From assembly GCA_017860295.1 (NCBI GenBank), contig JAFNAS010000002.1, positions 202,341 to 266,340 of the forward strand: a stretch of DNA of 64,000 nucleotides, written 5' to 3'. Origin of the DNA: Bacteroidota bacterium (GTDB lineage: Bacteria; Bacteroidota; Bacteroidia; Bacteroidales; Paludibacteraceae). Of the stretch, positions 35,741 to 46,000 are shown piece after piece. Numbering within the stretch: position 1 is the stretch's first letter; every line of letters begins with the position of its first letter. A model generated the notes under the pieces. That model saw only the letters and a program-made list of their open reading frames with translations. It ran no database searches and was not told the DNA's origin. The position numbers were made by a program, and so were the translations under genes.

Positions 35741-36886
35741 TTATTTGTTTTTTATAATAAGCCTATTTCCATCTAATTTGAAATTAACTCCTAAATTCTT
35801 TAAGATAATGAGTATCTGTGAACCATTCATATTTCTATAAATTTCGCCATTAATCATTTTGGTTGGAATAGTTCCTTCATATTCTATTTCGAGATTATAC
35901 CAACGTGCAATTTGTCTCAATACTACAGACAACTGAACATCTTCGAAATGGAACAAATCATTTCTCCATGCAAGTTCCGATTCAAAATTGGCTGGTTTCA
36001 CCAAAATGGTACGACTCTCATCAGAGGTCAATGCTTTTTGACCTGGAATCAGCACTACCTCGTTCTCATTGTTTTTTACTTTCACACTACCTTCCACCAG
36101 AGTTACGATAGCAACTGGCTCATCATTATAAGCACTTACATTGAATGAAGTTCCTATATCTTCAATAATCTGATTCTTAACTTGCACTCTGAATGGCGAC
36201 TTACTGTTATGAACAACTTCAAAATAAGCTTCACCAGTAAGTTTCACGAGTCGTTCTGAACTATTAAATACTTCGGGGTATTGAAGTGTGGAACCGGCAT
36301 TCATAAACACCTTGGTACCATCTGATAAGACGATAGTGAATTTATTTCCGTGTGGAGTGGTAAGTGTGTTGTAAACAAATCGGTCACTGATTGGACGATG
36401 GATATTTTTATACCGCAACAATCCATCAGAATAGTTGAAAATTGCAGCAAGGTTACTGTTATTCATATCCACAGAAGCATGGGTTGCAAATTTTATTTCC
36501 TTGCCATCCGCCAAAGTCAAAATAGCTCCATTTGTCCCCGGAGCAATAACCACCCGTTCGATAGCCATTGAATCGGAACTAATTATCTGTGACGATTTAT
36601 ATAAAAAGAGGGAGGTAAACAAAATGGCAACTATAATAGAAGCCGCAGCAACATAACGATAGAAGTTAGGAGTTCGTCTACGAAACCGATGGTGAAAAAT
36701 GCTTTTGCATATAACGTCGAACATCTCATTCTTTACCAACGTCTCTTCATCAGGAGACTCAGCCTCCCATATCTTCGTTTTCTGTTGCTGACTGCGATAC
36801 CAAGCATCAAGTAATTCACGTTCTTGGGCAGTAGCAGTGCCATCAAGATACTTTTGCACTAAATAGTCTATTTCCTCAGGGTTCAT
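35741..36886 (-). CDS. FecR-family anti-sigma factor
   Basis: The 381-residue protein has an N-terminal cytoplasmic anti-sigma region (YLDGTATAQERELLDAWYRS), one membrane span (AASIIVAILFTSLFLY, about 81-96) and a periplasmic FecR domain (TLTTPHGNKFTIVLSDGTKV, GEAYFEV) with the DUF4974-type C-terminus (FEDVQLSVVLRQIARWYNLE). It relays the state of the STN-type SusC to the ECF sigma factor encoded 114 bases upstream. Confidence 0.92.
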   Translation of the reverse strand: MNPEEIDYLVQKYLDGTATAQERELLDAWYRSQQQKTKIWEAESPDEETLVKNEMFDVICKSIFHHRFRRRTPNFYRYVAAASIIVAILFTSLFLYKSSQIISSDSMAIERVVIAPGTNGAILTLADGKEIKFATHASVDMNNSNLAAIFNYSDGLLRYKNIHRPISDRFVYNTLTTPHGNKFTIVLSDGTKVFMNAGSTLQYPEVFNSSERLVKLTGEAYFEVVHNSKSPFRVQVKNQIIEDIGTSFNVSAYNDEPVAIVTLVEGSVKVKNNENEVVLIPGQKALTSDESRTILVKPANFESELAWRNDLFHFEDVQLSVVLRQIARWYNLEIEYEGTIPTKMINGEIYRNMNGSQILIILKNLGVNFKLDGNRLIIKNK

Positions 36887-37000
36887 ATAAATATAGTCTA
36901 TGCGGCATAAAAAAAAACAATTTTACACCTATTTCTATATATAAGTATCCTAAAGCTATGGATTACCCTTGCTTGTACAGAAAAAAGATTGATTTTTTAT

Positions 37001-37609
37001 CTATTGGCGAGAAAAAGTATCATGCAAATACATTGCATACAGTATGGTCAGGAGAAGCAGATCGATCCTGAATTTAGCCCGAATGATTTTAAGGCCTTTA
37101 GTCAAATGCCCTTCTACTGTTTTTTCAGATATGTTCATCTTTTCCGCAATCTCAGAAATTTTCATATCATCCAACCGGCTATAACTAATTACCAATCTGC
37201 ATTTTTCGGGAAGAGATTCTAAAAGATTTGAGAAATAGTCAGCACAAAAAAGAGTTTCTATCTGCTCGTCCAATATGGCTTCATCCTGAGGGTCTAATTT
37301 TTCTTCTCGAATTATTCGTCTTCTTCGTTCTTTTTCTATATGCACAAAGAACGAGAACTTTATGGAAGTAGCCAGATAATTGCTAAAATTATTTATTTCA
37401 AGAGTATTACGACGATTCCAGAAACTAATAAACACATCCTGAACAATATCCTTGGCCTGAGATTTATCATGAGTGAGATTATAAGCAATACCTAAAGATT
37501 TATCCCAATACCGATCATACAGAACTGAAAATGATGACTCACAATCATTTAATCTAACGCACAGAAGCAACTCATCATCAGTTTTTGTATATGGATAATC
37601 TCTGCTCAT
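37001..37609 (-). CDS. ECF-type RNA polymerase sigma factor
   Basis: The 202-residue protein has region 2 (LYDRYWDKSLGIAYNLTHDK, DIVQDVFISFWNRR) and region 4 (LPEKCRLVISYSRLDDMKIS then EIAEKMNISEKTVEGHL). It is the first gene of the leftward regulatory cascade sigma-FecR-SusC-SusD-proteases. The C-terminus ends with a hydrophobic stretch (IDLLLLTILYAMYLHD), longer than the basic end usual in this class, which could aid membrane association. Confidence 0.92.
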   Translation of the reverse strand: MSRDYPYTKTDDELLLCVRLNDCESSFSVLYDRYWDKSLGIAYNLTHDKSQAKDIVQDVFISFWNRRNTLEINNFSNYLATSIKFSFFVHIEKERRRRIIREEKLDPQDEAILDEQIETLFCADYFSNLLESLPEKCRLVISYSRLDDMKISEIAEKMNISEKTVEGHLTKGLKIIRAKFRIDLLLLTILYAMYLHDTFSRQ

Positions 37610-37986
37610 CTATTTTTATCCTAATTGCATTACAAGCACAAAGATACGACTATTTACAACACAAAAGAAGTCGTTGTTAAGACTTATATATTATAATAGA
37701 AAGCAAACAGATGCAAATTGAATCATTTTGTCATACAGGCAACCAAATATTTTTTGAATAAATATAAAGTAAATCATAAATATTTAATTGCATATATCAT
37801 AGACAACCTGATATTTATAATTTCGAATTTTGCATTTCCAATCGCTTCATTTGAATATCAATTATTAATGCATTATTTATAAGCCAATTAGCACAATTAC
37901 AATAAATATCCATACACCAATTTAAGCAATATTACGGATGTTCTACCCTAAAATAAAAGTCAAAAAAAGAAGATATCGTAACAAAA

Positions 37987-38021
37987 TAAAAGCTCGTAAA
38001 ATCAATTATTTACGAGCTTTT
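37987..38021. terminator. Bidirectional terminator
   Basis: AAAAGCTCGTAAA and TTTACGAGCTTTT form a perfect stem with A- and T-runs on the two sides. It ends tpx transcription on the minus strand and lies about 380 bases upstream of the sigma gene. The rest of 37610-37980 is very AT-rich with no gene I can see. Confidence 0.7.
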
Positions 38022-38111
38022 ATTATCAACTTATAATATTTTAAATCGCCAAACAGGGTAAATCAAACCAGACGACCAATTTGATTTTTTCCAATTTCGA
38101 ATTTTCATAAC

Positions 38112-38170
38112 AATCGACTCTCGAATCAGAATCAATTCAACAGAATTAACTTCTGATTCGAGAGTCGATT
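38112..38170. repeat. Perfect 20-bp inverted repeat with nested inner stem, downstream of tpx
   Basis: AATCGACTCTCGAATCAGAA (38112-38131) is fully complementary to 38151-38170. The 19-base loop itself contains AATTC and GAATT four bases apart, so the stem can continue inward. There is no T-run after it on either strand. Confidence 0.75.
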
Positions 38171-38207
38171 CTACAGTATTTTGCGAACTGAAAATTAATT
38201 TGCTGCC

Positions 38208-38711
38208 TTACTTAAGAGCGTCCAGAGCAGCAACATAGTTTGGTTCTTGTGTCACTTCGGGAACCAACTCGGTGTAAACCACTTTACCTGTAGCATCAAT
38301 AACCACTACCGAACGAGCCAACAAACCTTTAAGAGGTCCATCTTCCATCAGCACACCATAGTTTTTTGCAAATTCAGGGTTACGGAAAGCCGATACGGTA
38401 ACTACGTTTTCAATTCCCTCGGCAGCACAAAATCGGCCTGCAGCAAAAGGCAGATCGACTGAAACACCCAAAACAACAGTATTGTCTAGTCCTGCAGCAT
38501 CCTTATTGAACTTGCGAACAGATGCGGCACAAACGCCGGTATCGATACTGGGAAAAATATTCAACAATATTTTTTTCCCCTTAAAATCGGCTAAGGACAC
38601 TTCGGAAAGATCCCCTTTTACCAATACAAATGCTGGAGCCACACTACCTTTTATAGGAAGTTCACCACCCACGTTCACTTTCAATGTACCTTGTAATGTT
38701 ACTGTTACCAT
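38208..38711 (-). CDS. tpx: Thiol peroxidase (atypical 2-Cys peroxiredoxin)
   Basis: The 167-residue protein is a full-length Tpx: peroxidatic Cys61 in SIDTGVCAASVRKFN and resolving Cys95 in GRFCAAEGIENV, with the family's VTLQGTLKVNVGGELP start and LLARSVVVID segment. It reduces hydrogen peroxide and alkyl hydroperoxides using thioredoxin, in the cytoplasm. A MarR/OhrR-type gene lies 78 bases upstream on the same strand, suggesting peroxide control. Confidence 0.95.
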   Translation of the reverse strand: MVTVTLQGTLKVNVGGELPIKGSVAPAFVLVKGDLSEVSLADFKGKKILLNIFPSIDTGVCAASVRKFNKDAAGLDNTVVLGVSVDLPFAAGRFCAAEGIENVVTVSAFRNPEFAKNYGVLMEDGPLKGLLARSVVVIDATGKVVYTELVPEVTQEPNYVAALDALK

Positions 38712-38789
38712 AATTGTTTTTGTTTTAAATTTTCAAATTAACATCATTAATGTTTGCACGATATTTTTGTGATTGACTATCGCTGAATT

Positions 38790-39230
38790 CTATTCCGATT
38801 CAAGTGTTGTTTCCAATATTTTTTTAAGATGATCGCGTAAAGTAATAATTTCGTAATCACTCATTTTAAGCCTACATTTGATATGAGTCGGAATTTTTTC
38901 AGCTTCTCTTTCCAACAGACGTCCCTTATCGGTAATAGAAACAATTACAGAACGTTCATCTTCTAACGAACGTTCACGGGCTATCAACCCGCTGGCCTCC
39001 ATTCGCTTCAACAAAGGAGTCAGAGTTCCACTATCCAACCAAAGCATTTGCCCCAGTTGCTTTACACTCGTCGACTCCATTTCCCACAATACCATCATCA
39101 CCAAATACTGCGGATAAGTGACTCCCAACTGTTCCAAAAGAGGCCGATAAAAACCGGTAATTTGCCTCGACAACGCATAAAGCGGAAAGCATAATTGATT
39201 ATTGAGTCTTATATCGTCCGACATTTTCAA
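38790..39230 (-). CDS. MarR/OhrR-type redox-sensing regulator
   Basis: The 146-residue protein has the MarR winged HTH (VKQLGQMLWLDSGTLTPLLK, then RMEASGLIARERSLEDERSV) and the OhrR-defining cysteine near the N-terminus in NNQLCFPLYALSRQ (Cys14). OhrR repressors release DNA when that cysteine is oxidised by organic peroxide. The classical target ohr is not here; the downstream tpx is the likely target. An alternative ATG two codons in (MSDDIRL) is possible. Confidence 0.88.
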   Translation of the reverse strand: MKMSDDIRLNNQLCFPLYALSRQITGFYRPLLEQLGVTYPQYLVMMVLWEMESTSVKQLGQMLWLDSGTLTPLLKRMEASGLIARERSLEDERSVIVSITDKGRLLEREAEKIPTHIKCRLKMSDYEIITLRDHLKKILETTLESE

Positions 39231-39616
39231 TCACTATTTTATATTTGGCAAAATTAATATTCAAACCACGAAAATGCATCTTTTAAGTAGTTAAATAACA
39301 ATAATACATTGTATATAAATTTATTTTCAACCATTTGCATTGTAACAAAAGATCTTTTTATAATACCAATTTTAATTGTGCACAATTATTTTACAGCAAT
39401 CTAACTTCACAATTCGGGCTTTATGTTACAATTTTCCATGCAAACATCCCATACTGCCCGTGAAGAATTGATGAAGATTACAAAAACACAAAAATAAAAC
39501 TTGACGACAATCTCATTTTCCACTACCTTCGTATTGCTTTTGATTTCGATATTTTCAGGCTTCGCACCAGTAAAATTGCGCCGAGGCTTATTTGTTTTTA
39601 TTTAAAATGCAACATT
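39231..39616. promoter_or_regulatory. Divergent intergenic region between marR and pafA
   Basis: The 386-base gap holds a minus-strand TAATTTTG box (39249-39256), 19 bases ahead of the MarR start, which is a likely promoter. Nothing else stands out; it is AT-rich on the marR side and no coding frame or hairpin is convincing. Confidence 0.4.
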
Positions 39617-41266
39617 ATGACAAAAAAATGTTTTACCCTCCCTCTTATGCTAATTGCAACTTGTACCGTACTGTTTGCGCAGAAAGGAACCACTATTTCT
39701 ACTCAGCTCGAACGTCCGAAGCTGGTAGTTGGCATCGTTATCGATCAGATGCGATGGGATTATCTCTACCGTTTCTACAACAAATATGAAAACGGAGGTT
39801 TCAAACGTCTACTAAACGAAGGTTATGCATGCCAAAACACGATGCTCAACTATATTCCTTCCGTAACCGCCATCGGACACTCCACTATCTTTACGGGTTC
39901 GGTCCCATCTATACACGGCATTGCCGGTAATGACTGGATAGATGAAAGGACAAACAAATCGGTATACTGTACAGACGACCCGACCGAAAAAGGAGTAGGT
40001 TCCGACACCAAAGCCGGAAAAATGTCACCTTGCAAACTATTAGCCACCACAATCACTGACGAATTGCGCATGGCGACCAACTTTCAGTCGAAAGTAGTAG
40101 GAGTTTCACTAAAAGACCGAGCCTCAATTCTACCCGCCGGACACAATCCAACAGGAGCGTTTTGGCTTGATGATGCGACAGGACGTTTTATTACCAGTAC
40201 ATATTATATGAAAGAACTGCCGGCCTGGGTCAATACATTCAACGAATCAAAACCCATTGACAAGCTACTATCCAACGGATGGAATACCCTATTACCCATC
40301 AACAAATATACAGAAAGTACCGACGACGACGTTTCATGGGAAGGTATTCTGAAAGGAGCCTCCCGACCCGTATTTTCTTATGATGTAAAAAAAGCATACG
40401 ACCTTGATCACGGATCGTTACGCCAAATGCCTTTTGGAAACACCCTCACCCTTCAATTTGCACGTGCAGCCGTCGACGGTTACAAACTGGGACAGACAAA
40501 CAGTTGCGACTTTCTCACTATCAACTGTGCATCGACAGACTATTGCGGACATCTGGTTGGCCCCAATGCCATTGAAATAGAAGACGTATATCTTCGTCTC
40601 GACCGCGATTTAGCCTCGTTTTTCAGCTATCTGGATCAAAAAATAGGCAAGGGCAATTTTTTGGTATTCCTTACCGCCGACCATGGGGCTGCTCATGCCG
40701 AAGGATTTCTCGAAACCAACAAAATGCCTACCGGTTTGCTTTCAAAAGGATTTGATGCGGCTATTGGCAACATGTTACAGAAACGATTCGGAGCCGAAGG
40801 GCTAGTATCTGCAGTAGATAATTTTCAAGTATACTTCAACAAAGCCCGCATCGACAGTCTCGCTCTCGATTTTGACAAGATAAAAATTGCAACGGTAGAT
40901 TTCCTGCAGCACCAGGACGGCATTCAGTATGCTGCCGATCAGGACAAAATAGCGACCACTGCCATTCCTGCTGTCATTAAAGAGATGATGATAAACGGAT
41001 ACAACCAACAACGTAGCGGCTCAGTAGTAATGATTACCAAGCCCGGATGGCTACCCTACTATTCCAAAACCGGCACCACCCATAGTGTTTGGAATCCCTA
41101 CGACACCCACGTACCTCTTATTTTTATGGGATGGAAAATCCGTCACGGATACACTACCAAGCCAACATACATGACCGACATTGCAGCCACCATAGCAGCC
41201 CTACTACATATACAAATGCCAAACGGCTGCATCGGACAATCCATCACCGCAGTTTCAGACAAATAA
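39617..41266 (+). CDS. pafA: PafA-type alkaline phosphatase
   Basis: The 549-residue secreted protein (signal peptide ending at VLFAQ) matches PafA of Bacteroidota in length and motifs: metal ligand in VIDQMRWDYL (Asp43), the Thr nucleophile in NYIPSVTAIGHS (Thr84), the SLKDRASILPAGH block with the Lys-x-Arg-type contact, FLTADHGAAH metal ligands and THSVWNPYDTHVPL. PafA is a periplasmic monoesterase releasing phosphate without needing phosphate starvation. No Pho-like site is evident. It ends in a strong terminator and so is monocistronic. Confidence 0.9.
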   Translation: MTKKCFTLPLMLIATCTVLFAQKGTTISTQLERPKLVVGIVIDQMRWDYLYRFYNKYENGGFKRLLNEGYACQNTMLNYIPSVTAIGHSTIFTGSVPSIHGIAGNDWIDERTNKSVYCTDDPTEKGVGSDTKAGKMSPCKLLATTITDELRMATNFQSKVVGVSLKDRASILPAGHNPTGAFWLDDATGRFITSTYYMKELPAWVNTFNESKPIDKLLSNGWNTLLPINKYTESTDDDVSWEGILKGASRPVFSYDVKKAYDLDHGSLRQMPFGNTLTLQFARAAVDGYKLGQTNSCDFLTINCASTDYCGHLVGPNAIEIEDVYLRLDRDLASFFSYLDQKIGKGNFLVFLTADHGAAHAEGFLETNKMPTGLLSKGFDAAIGNMLQKRFGAEGLVSAVDNFQVYFNKARIDSLALDFDKIKIATVDFLQHQDGIQYAADQDKIATTAIPAVIKEMMINGYNQQRSGSVVMITKPGWLPYYSKTGTTHSVWNPYDTHVPLIFMGWKIRHGYTTKPTYMTDIAATIAALLHIQMPNGCIGQSITAVSDK

Positions 41267-41270
41267 AAAA

Positions 41271-41319
41271 AACGAATACTCCTGTCCTATGCTAAGTAGG
41301 ATAGGAGTGTTCGTTTTTT
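41271..41319 (+). terminator. Terminator after pafA
   Basis: Arms ACGAATACTCCTGTCCTA and TAGGATAGGAGTGTTCGT pair almost throughout around a seven-base loop, followed by TTTTTT. Confidence 0.85.
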
Positions 41320-41427
41320 ATCTTCCAGCCTCACCCGTCCTATTACGATATAGCTCTAAATAGCTTAAATAAATATAAAATAACAAAAAGCGACGACATT
41401 CTCATTAATAGAATCAAAATAATCAAT

Positions 41428-41435
41428 TATGTTTG
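41428..41435 (+). promoter_or_regulatory. Candidate promoter -7 box of the GH105 gene
   Basis: TATGTTTG matches TAnnTTTG; the palindrome at 41448-41461 starts 12 bases after it, so a bound regulator would cover the transcription start. The leader to the start codon at 41661 is long (about 220 bases) and otherwise featureless. Confidence 0.45.
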
Positions 41436-41447
41436 CATAAACTTTTT

Positions 41448-41461
41448 CGTGTACGAACACG
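41448..41461. promoter_or_regulatory. Shared pectin-locus operator, copy 1
   Basis: CGTGTACGAACACG is one base off a perfect 14-bp palindrome and recurs ahead of the susC gene (42937-42950). A central CG in an even palindrome is typical of LacI-family sites. Confidence 0.6.
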
Positions 41462-41660
41462 TAGATTCCGACATCTCTAAAATTAAATAAAGAAAAGTTT
41501 GTCAACAGAATTGATTGCTACATATCGTTTAACATTTTTGAAAGCAAAGAGTTTAGCCTAAAAGACATATTTTAATCGTTCAAATAGTGGCATTCTCCAT
41601 GAATTTACATATATTTGCACTATCAAGATATTACAACCATACAACTTTACTTAAACGACC

Positions 41661-42842
41661 ATGAAAAAAGCCGCATTGATGACACTATTGTGCTGTCTTA
41701 GTGTTTCTTTATTTTCTCAATCACGCACCTTATACCTCAATTGGGCTGCTGACGTAGCCAAATCGGATATGAAACGCAATCCGGAAGGTTGGATGATTGA
41801 TTTTAATAAAACGCCGAAATGGGATTACTGCCAGGGGCTTATGTGCACGGCTTTACTCAAGTTGAGCACGCTCACCAAAGACAAGTCTTATTACGATTAT
41901 GTACTTAAATTCGGTGATTATATGGTCGACAACAATGGCAATGTACTCACTTACAAAGCTTCAGAGAATAGCCTCGACCGCATTAATGGCGCCAAATTCA
42001 TCTTCACTCTCTACGATAAAACCCTCAAACTAAAATATTACAAAGCGATTGAGGCTTTCAGGACTCAACTGAAAACACATCCACGCACCAGCGAAGGTGG
42101 ATTTTGGCATAAAGCCATCTACCCAAACCAAATGTGGCTTGATGGCATTTATATGGCTTCACCTTTTCTGTCCGAATATGCTAAACGTTTCAATGAAAAA
42201 GAGACTTTTGATGATGTGGCAAAACAAATCATACTGATAGGCAAACACACATACGATGCTAAAACAGGACTCTATTATCATGCATGGGACGAAAGCAAAA
42301 CTCAGGAATGGGCAAATAAAATCACCGGATGCTCGCCCAACTTTTGGAGCCGCAGTATAGGTTGGTATATGATGGCAATTGTAGATGTGCTTGATTATAT
42401 GCCCCTCAACCATCCGAAACGTCCGGCACTGAAACGCATTTTCAGTAATCTAACAAAAAGTCTACTGAAGTATCAGGACAAAACCACTGGCTTATGGTAT
42501 CAGGTAACCGATAAACTTGGAGCCGAAGGTAATTATCTAGAGAGTTCGTCTACCGCCATGTTTATGTACGCCATTACCAAAGCAGCCAACAAAGGATATA
42601 TCGACCCAAGCTATTTTGCCATTTCCAAGAAAACATTCACCCTTTTTATCAAGAATGCCACCCGCATAAATGCCGATGGATCGTACAATATAACAAAGGC
42701 CTGCGCCGTTGCAGGATTAGGAGGAACACCTTATCGTAGCGGCACTTACGATTATTATATTCACGAACCGCAACGCGACAATGATCCGAAAGTGATTGGA
42801 CCGTTTATTCTGTGGTGTTGCCAACTGGCAATGATTAAATAG
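41661..42842 (+). CDS. GH105 unsaturated rhamnogalacturonyl/galacturonyl hydrolase
   Basis: The 393-residue protein has a signal peptide (LLCCLSVSLFSQ) and the (alpha/alpha)6 GH105 pattern: KWDYCQGLMCTALLKL, the catalytic segment PNQMWLDGIYMASPF (Asp about 160) and SIGWYMMAIVDVLDYMP. GH105 enzymes remove the unsaturated uronic acid from the ends of oligosaccharides made by pectate or rhamnogalacturonan lyases, in the periplasm. It is transcribed alone ahead of the SusCD pair but shares an operator-like palindrome with it. Confidence 0.9.
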   Translation: MKKAALMTLLCCLSVSLFSQSRTLYLNWAADVAKSDMKRNPEGWMIDFNKTPKWDYCQGLMCTALLKLSTLTKDKSYYDYVLKFGDYMVDNNGNVLTYKASENSLDRINGAKFIFTLYDKTLKLKYYKAIEAFRTQLKTHPRTSEGGFWHKAIYPNQMWLDGIYMASPFLSEYAKRFNEKETFDDVAKQIILIGKHTYDAKTGLYYHAWDESKTQEWANKITGCSPNFWSRSIGWYMMAIVDVLDYMPLNHPKRPALKRIFSNLTKSLLKYQDKTTGLWYQVTDKLGAEGNYLESSSTAMFMYAITKAANKGYIDPSYFAISKKTFTLFIKNATRINADGSYNITKACAVAGLGGTPYRSGTYDYYIHEPQRDNDPKVIGPFILWCCQLAMIK

Positions 42843-42936
42843 AAGACATCTGCCGCCTCTTTATCATGCATAATTACTTTTTCATATAAAGACTTTAAAA
42901 TCAAGTTAACCTAAAATATAGAGATATATGTTGACT

Positions 42937-42950
42937 CGTGTTCGAACACG
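42937..42950. promoter_or_regulatory. Shared pectin-locus operator, copy 2
   Basis: CGTGTTCGAACACG is a perfect 14-bp palindrome 88 bases upstream of the susC-type gene. A weaker TATGTTGA box lies immediately before it. Confidence 0.6.
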
Positions 42951-43037
42951 TTAACCTATTTGATTGTAATGAAGAGCGCCAGCTATTGTTAACATATTTT
43001 TTAAAACAATCATTCTAATTACTTAAACTTAACAACC

Positions 43038-46000
43038 ATGCAGACAAACAAACGAAGAAAGATTACACATTATCTGTGTATGTGTGGCATGTTCATGATA
43101 ACCGTATTGGCTTGGGGGCAAACCAAGTCAGTAAGCGGTGTTGTGAAAGATGCGAAAGGAGAAGCTATAATTGGTGCCAGCGTTGTGGCTAAAGGCAGTA
43201 CCACCGGAACCATTACGGATGTGAATGGGAATTTTACGTTGTCAGTACCACCAGCGACAAAAGCATTAATCGTTTCTTTTATAGGAATGGATCAACAAGA
43301 AGTGGCTCTTACGGGAAAACAATTAGCTATCACACTGACAGAAAGTTCTGTTGCTCTGAATGAAGTAGTAGCTATCGGTTACGGCACCATGAAAAAAAGT
43401 GACCTTACCGGAGCTATTTCAAGCGTTAATTCAGGGAAAATTACTGAAGCGGGAAGAAATTCTGTACTCAGTACACTTCAAGGATCAGTACCCGGTGTAC
43501 AAATCCAACAAACTTCATCCCGGGCAGGATCCGATTTCAGCATCATTGTTCGTGGACAAAATTCAATATCTGGTAACACCACACCTCTCTATGTCGTCGA
43601 TGGTATTGTCACAGGCTCTATTGAGTTTCTGAATCCTCAGGACATAGAAAAAGTAGACGTTTTGAAAGATGCATCTTCCAGTGCAATTTATGGATCAAGA
43701 GGTGCCAACGGTGTAGTCATTATCCAAACTAAAGGAGCACAAAATGCAAAATCAAGCAAAACGACTATTTCTTATGACGGATATTACGGATCAACACAAA
43801 AAACTCGTATGCCCGATTTTATGAATACACAAGAGTGGATGCAATATCGCACGATGTGCTATCAGACTGCAACTCCAAGCACTATTACCGGAGATTTGGC
43901 TTTCACCAAAACTAATCTTAAGACTGTTTGGTGTGGAAATAACACACTTAATGCGGCAGGTCAGCCTCTTTATTCCAATGGGACATTTAGCGGAAGTCAA
44001 TTTATGCTAAATCGTTATATTAACAACCAGAGTACAGACTGGACTAATTTGGTTACGCAAACAGGTCATCAACAAAATCACTACATCGGTATTTCGGGTA
44101 GTACAAAAGATATTTCTTATGTTATCGGAGCAGGATTTCAAAATGAGCAGGATATCTTCGTAAACACCGATTACAGCCGCTATAATCTGAAGGGAAGTCT
44201 ATCTGCAACTCTCAACAAAAACTGGTCGGCAGGATTGAATATCAACATGGCCTATTCAAAACAACAGTATGGTAGTAATAGGGCTATTTTGAATGCTTTC
44301 GCGATGTCTCCTATTTTTGTGCCCTATGCGAACGGCAATCTTGACGCTACGCTTAACACATTAGTCGGCAATCTTATCCTCTATCCGGGTAAAACTACCG
44401 AAAGCGTGAAAGATGCTGCCGGAAATGCTATTTATGCAAACTCAATCGGACAAAGTGGTCCTACATCGACTATCAACCCCTTGGTAGATGTCAATAACAC
44501 ATCCAATGAAGCAAAAAAATACGTAGTTTTAGGTACCGCTTACTTACAATATTCTCCAATTAAAAACTTTCAATTGAAGAGTTCGTTTTCGCCAAACCTC
44601 ACAACCTACAGAAGCGGTTTCTACATGAGTAGCTTGGCTCAAGAGAATTTAGGTAAAGATCCGGTTGCAAATGTAACTAACAATACAGACTTAACATATA
44701 CTTGGGACAATCAGGCCAATTACAAATTTACAATCAACAAAGACCATAATTTTGATATTATGGGGCTGTATAGTATTACTAAAGAAAACGATGAAAATTA
44801 CTACATGTATACGGCTGGATATAACTGGGATTTTGACTGGTATAATACAGGCGCAGCGACTACCACTACTAGCACTCAAGTATCCAGTTATTATTCCGAA
44901 TATGCATTAATGTCATATGCACTTCGAGCCAACTACACTTACAAGGGGAAATATCTAGCAACAGCATCTATGCGATATGACGGTTCTTCCAGATTAGCGG
45001 AAGGACATAAATGGGCAAGTTTTCCTTCTGTAGCCCTTGGATGGAGAGTAACGGAAGAAAAATTTATGGACTCCAGTAAAAAATGGCTCTCTAACCTAAA
45101 ACTACGGCTCAGTTTGGGTTACACTGGTAGTACAAACATTAGCCCATTTCAAACACAAACGTTAGCCAGCACCAAAACTTATTATAACTTCGGTTCTACC
45201 GTAGCAAACGGCACGGCAATAGGTTCTCCTGCAAGTACAGAACTGACATGGGAAAAAACTCGTGAATTCGATTTCGGATTCGATTTCGGTTTTTTAGACA
45301 ATCGTATCAACGGTTCTGTTGACGTATACGATCGTCTCTCTTCTGGACTTTTGCAAAATATAACACTGCCGCTTGAATCAGGAGCCGGCTCCATGGCAAA
45401 AAATTTAGGTAAAGTAAACAACCGCGGTATAGAAATTGCATTAAATGGTGTTATTATTCAAAGTAAAGATTTTACTTGGTCGGCCAACGCATCGTTTGCT
45501 TCTAACAAAAATAAGATTGTCGATCTTTTTGGCATCACAACTAACGGGTATACCTATATCAACAGCAGTTCTCAAAAATGGATTGTCGGACAAAACATTA
45601 ATTCGATCTATGGATATGTTTACGATGGCGTTTGGACTGCCGCAGATTTGAAAGCAGCGATTGCAGCTAAAGATCCACGCGCAGTTACGTCCTCCGGGAA
45701 AGTAATTGCTGGTGAAGGCCAAGCCAAAGTCAAAGATTTTGATGGTAACGGTATCGACACGAATGACCGTAGAGTTCAAGGACACTCCGATCCTACATGG
45801 ACAGGGGGTATCGGAACAACTCTTACCTACAAGGGATTCGATTTCAACATGAACATCTATACGGCTCAGGGTATGACTCAGTTCTCTCCGTTTATGGAAA
45901 CATTCACTAACTTTAACGACCGTGGCACAAATAAATTGAACATCGATTATTATATTCCAGCTGGAATGTCGGTATTGGGTAATGACGGATTATTTACGAC

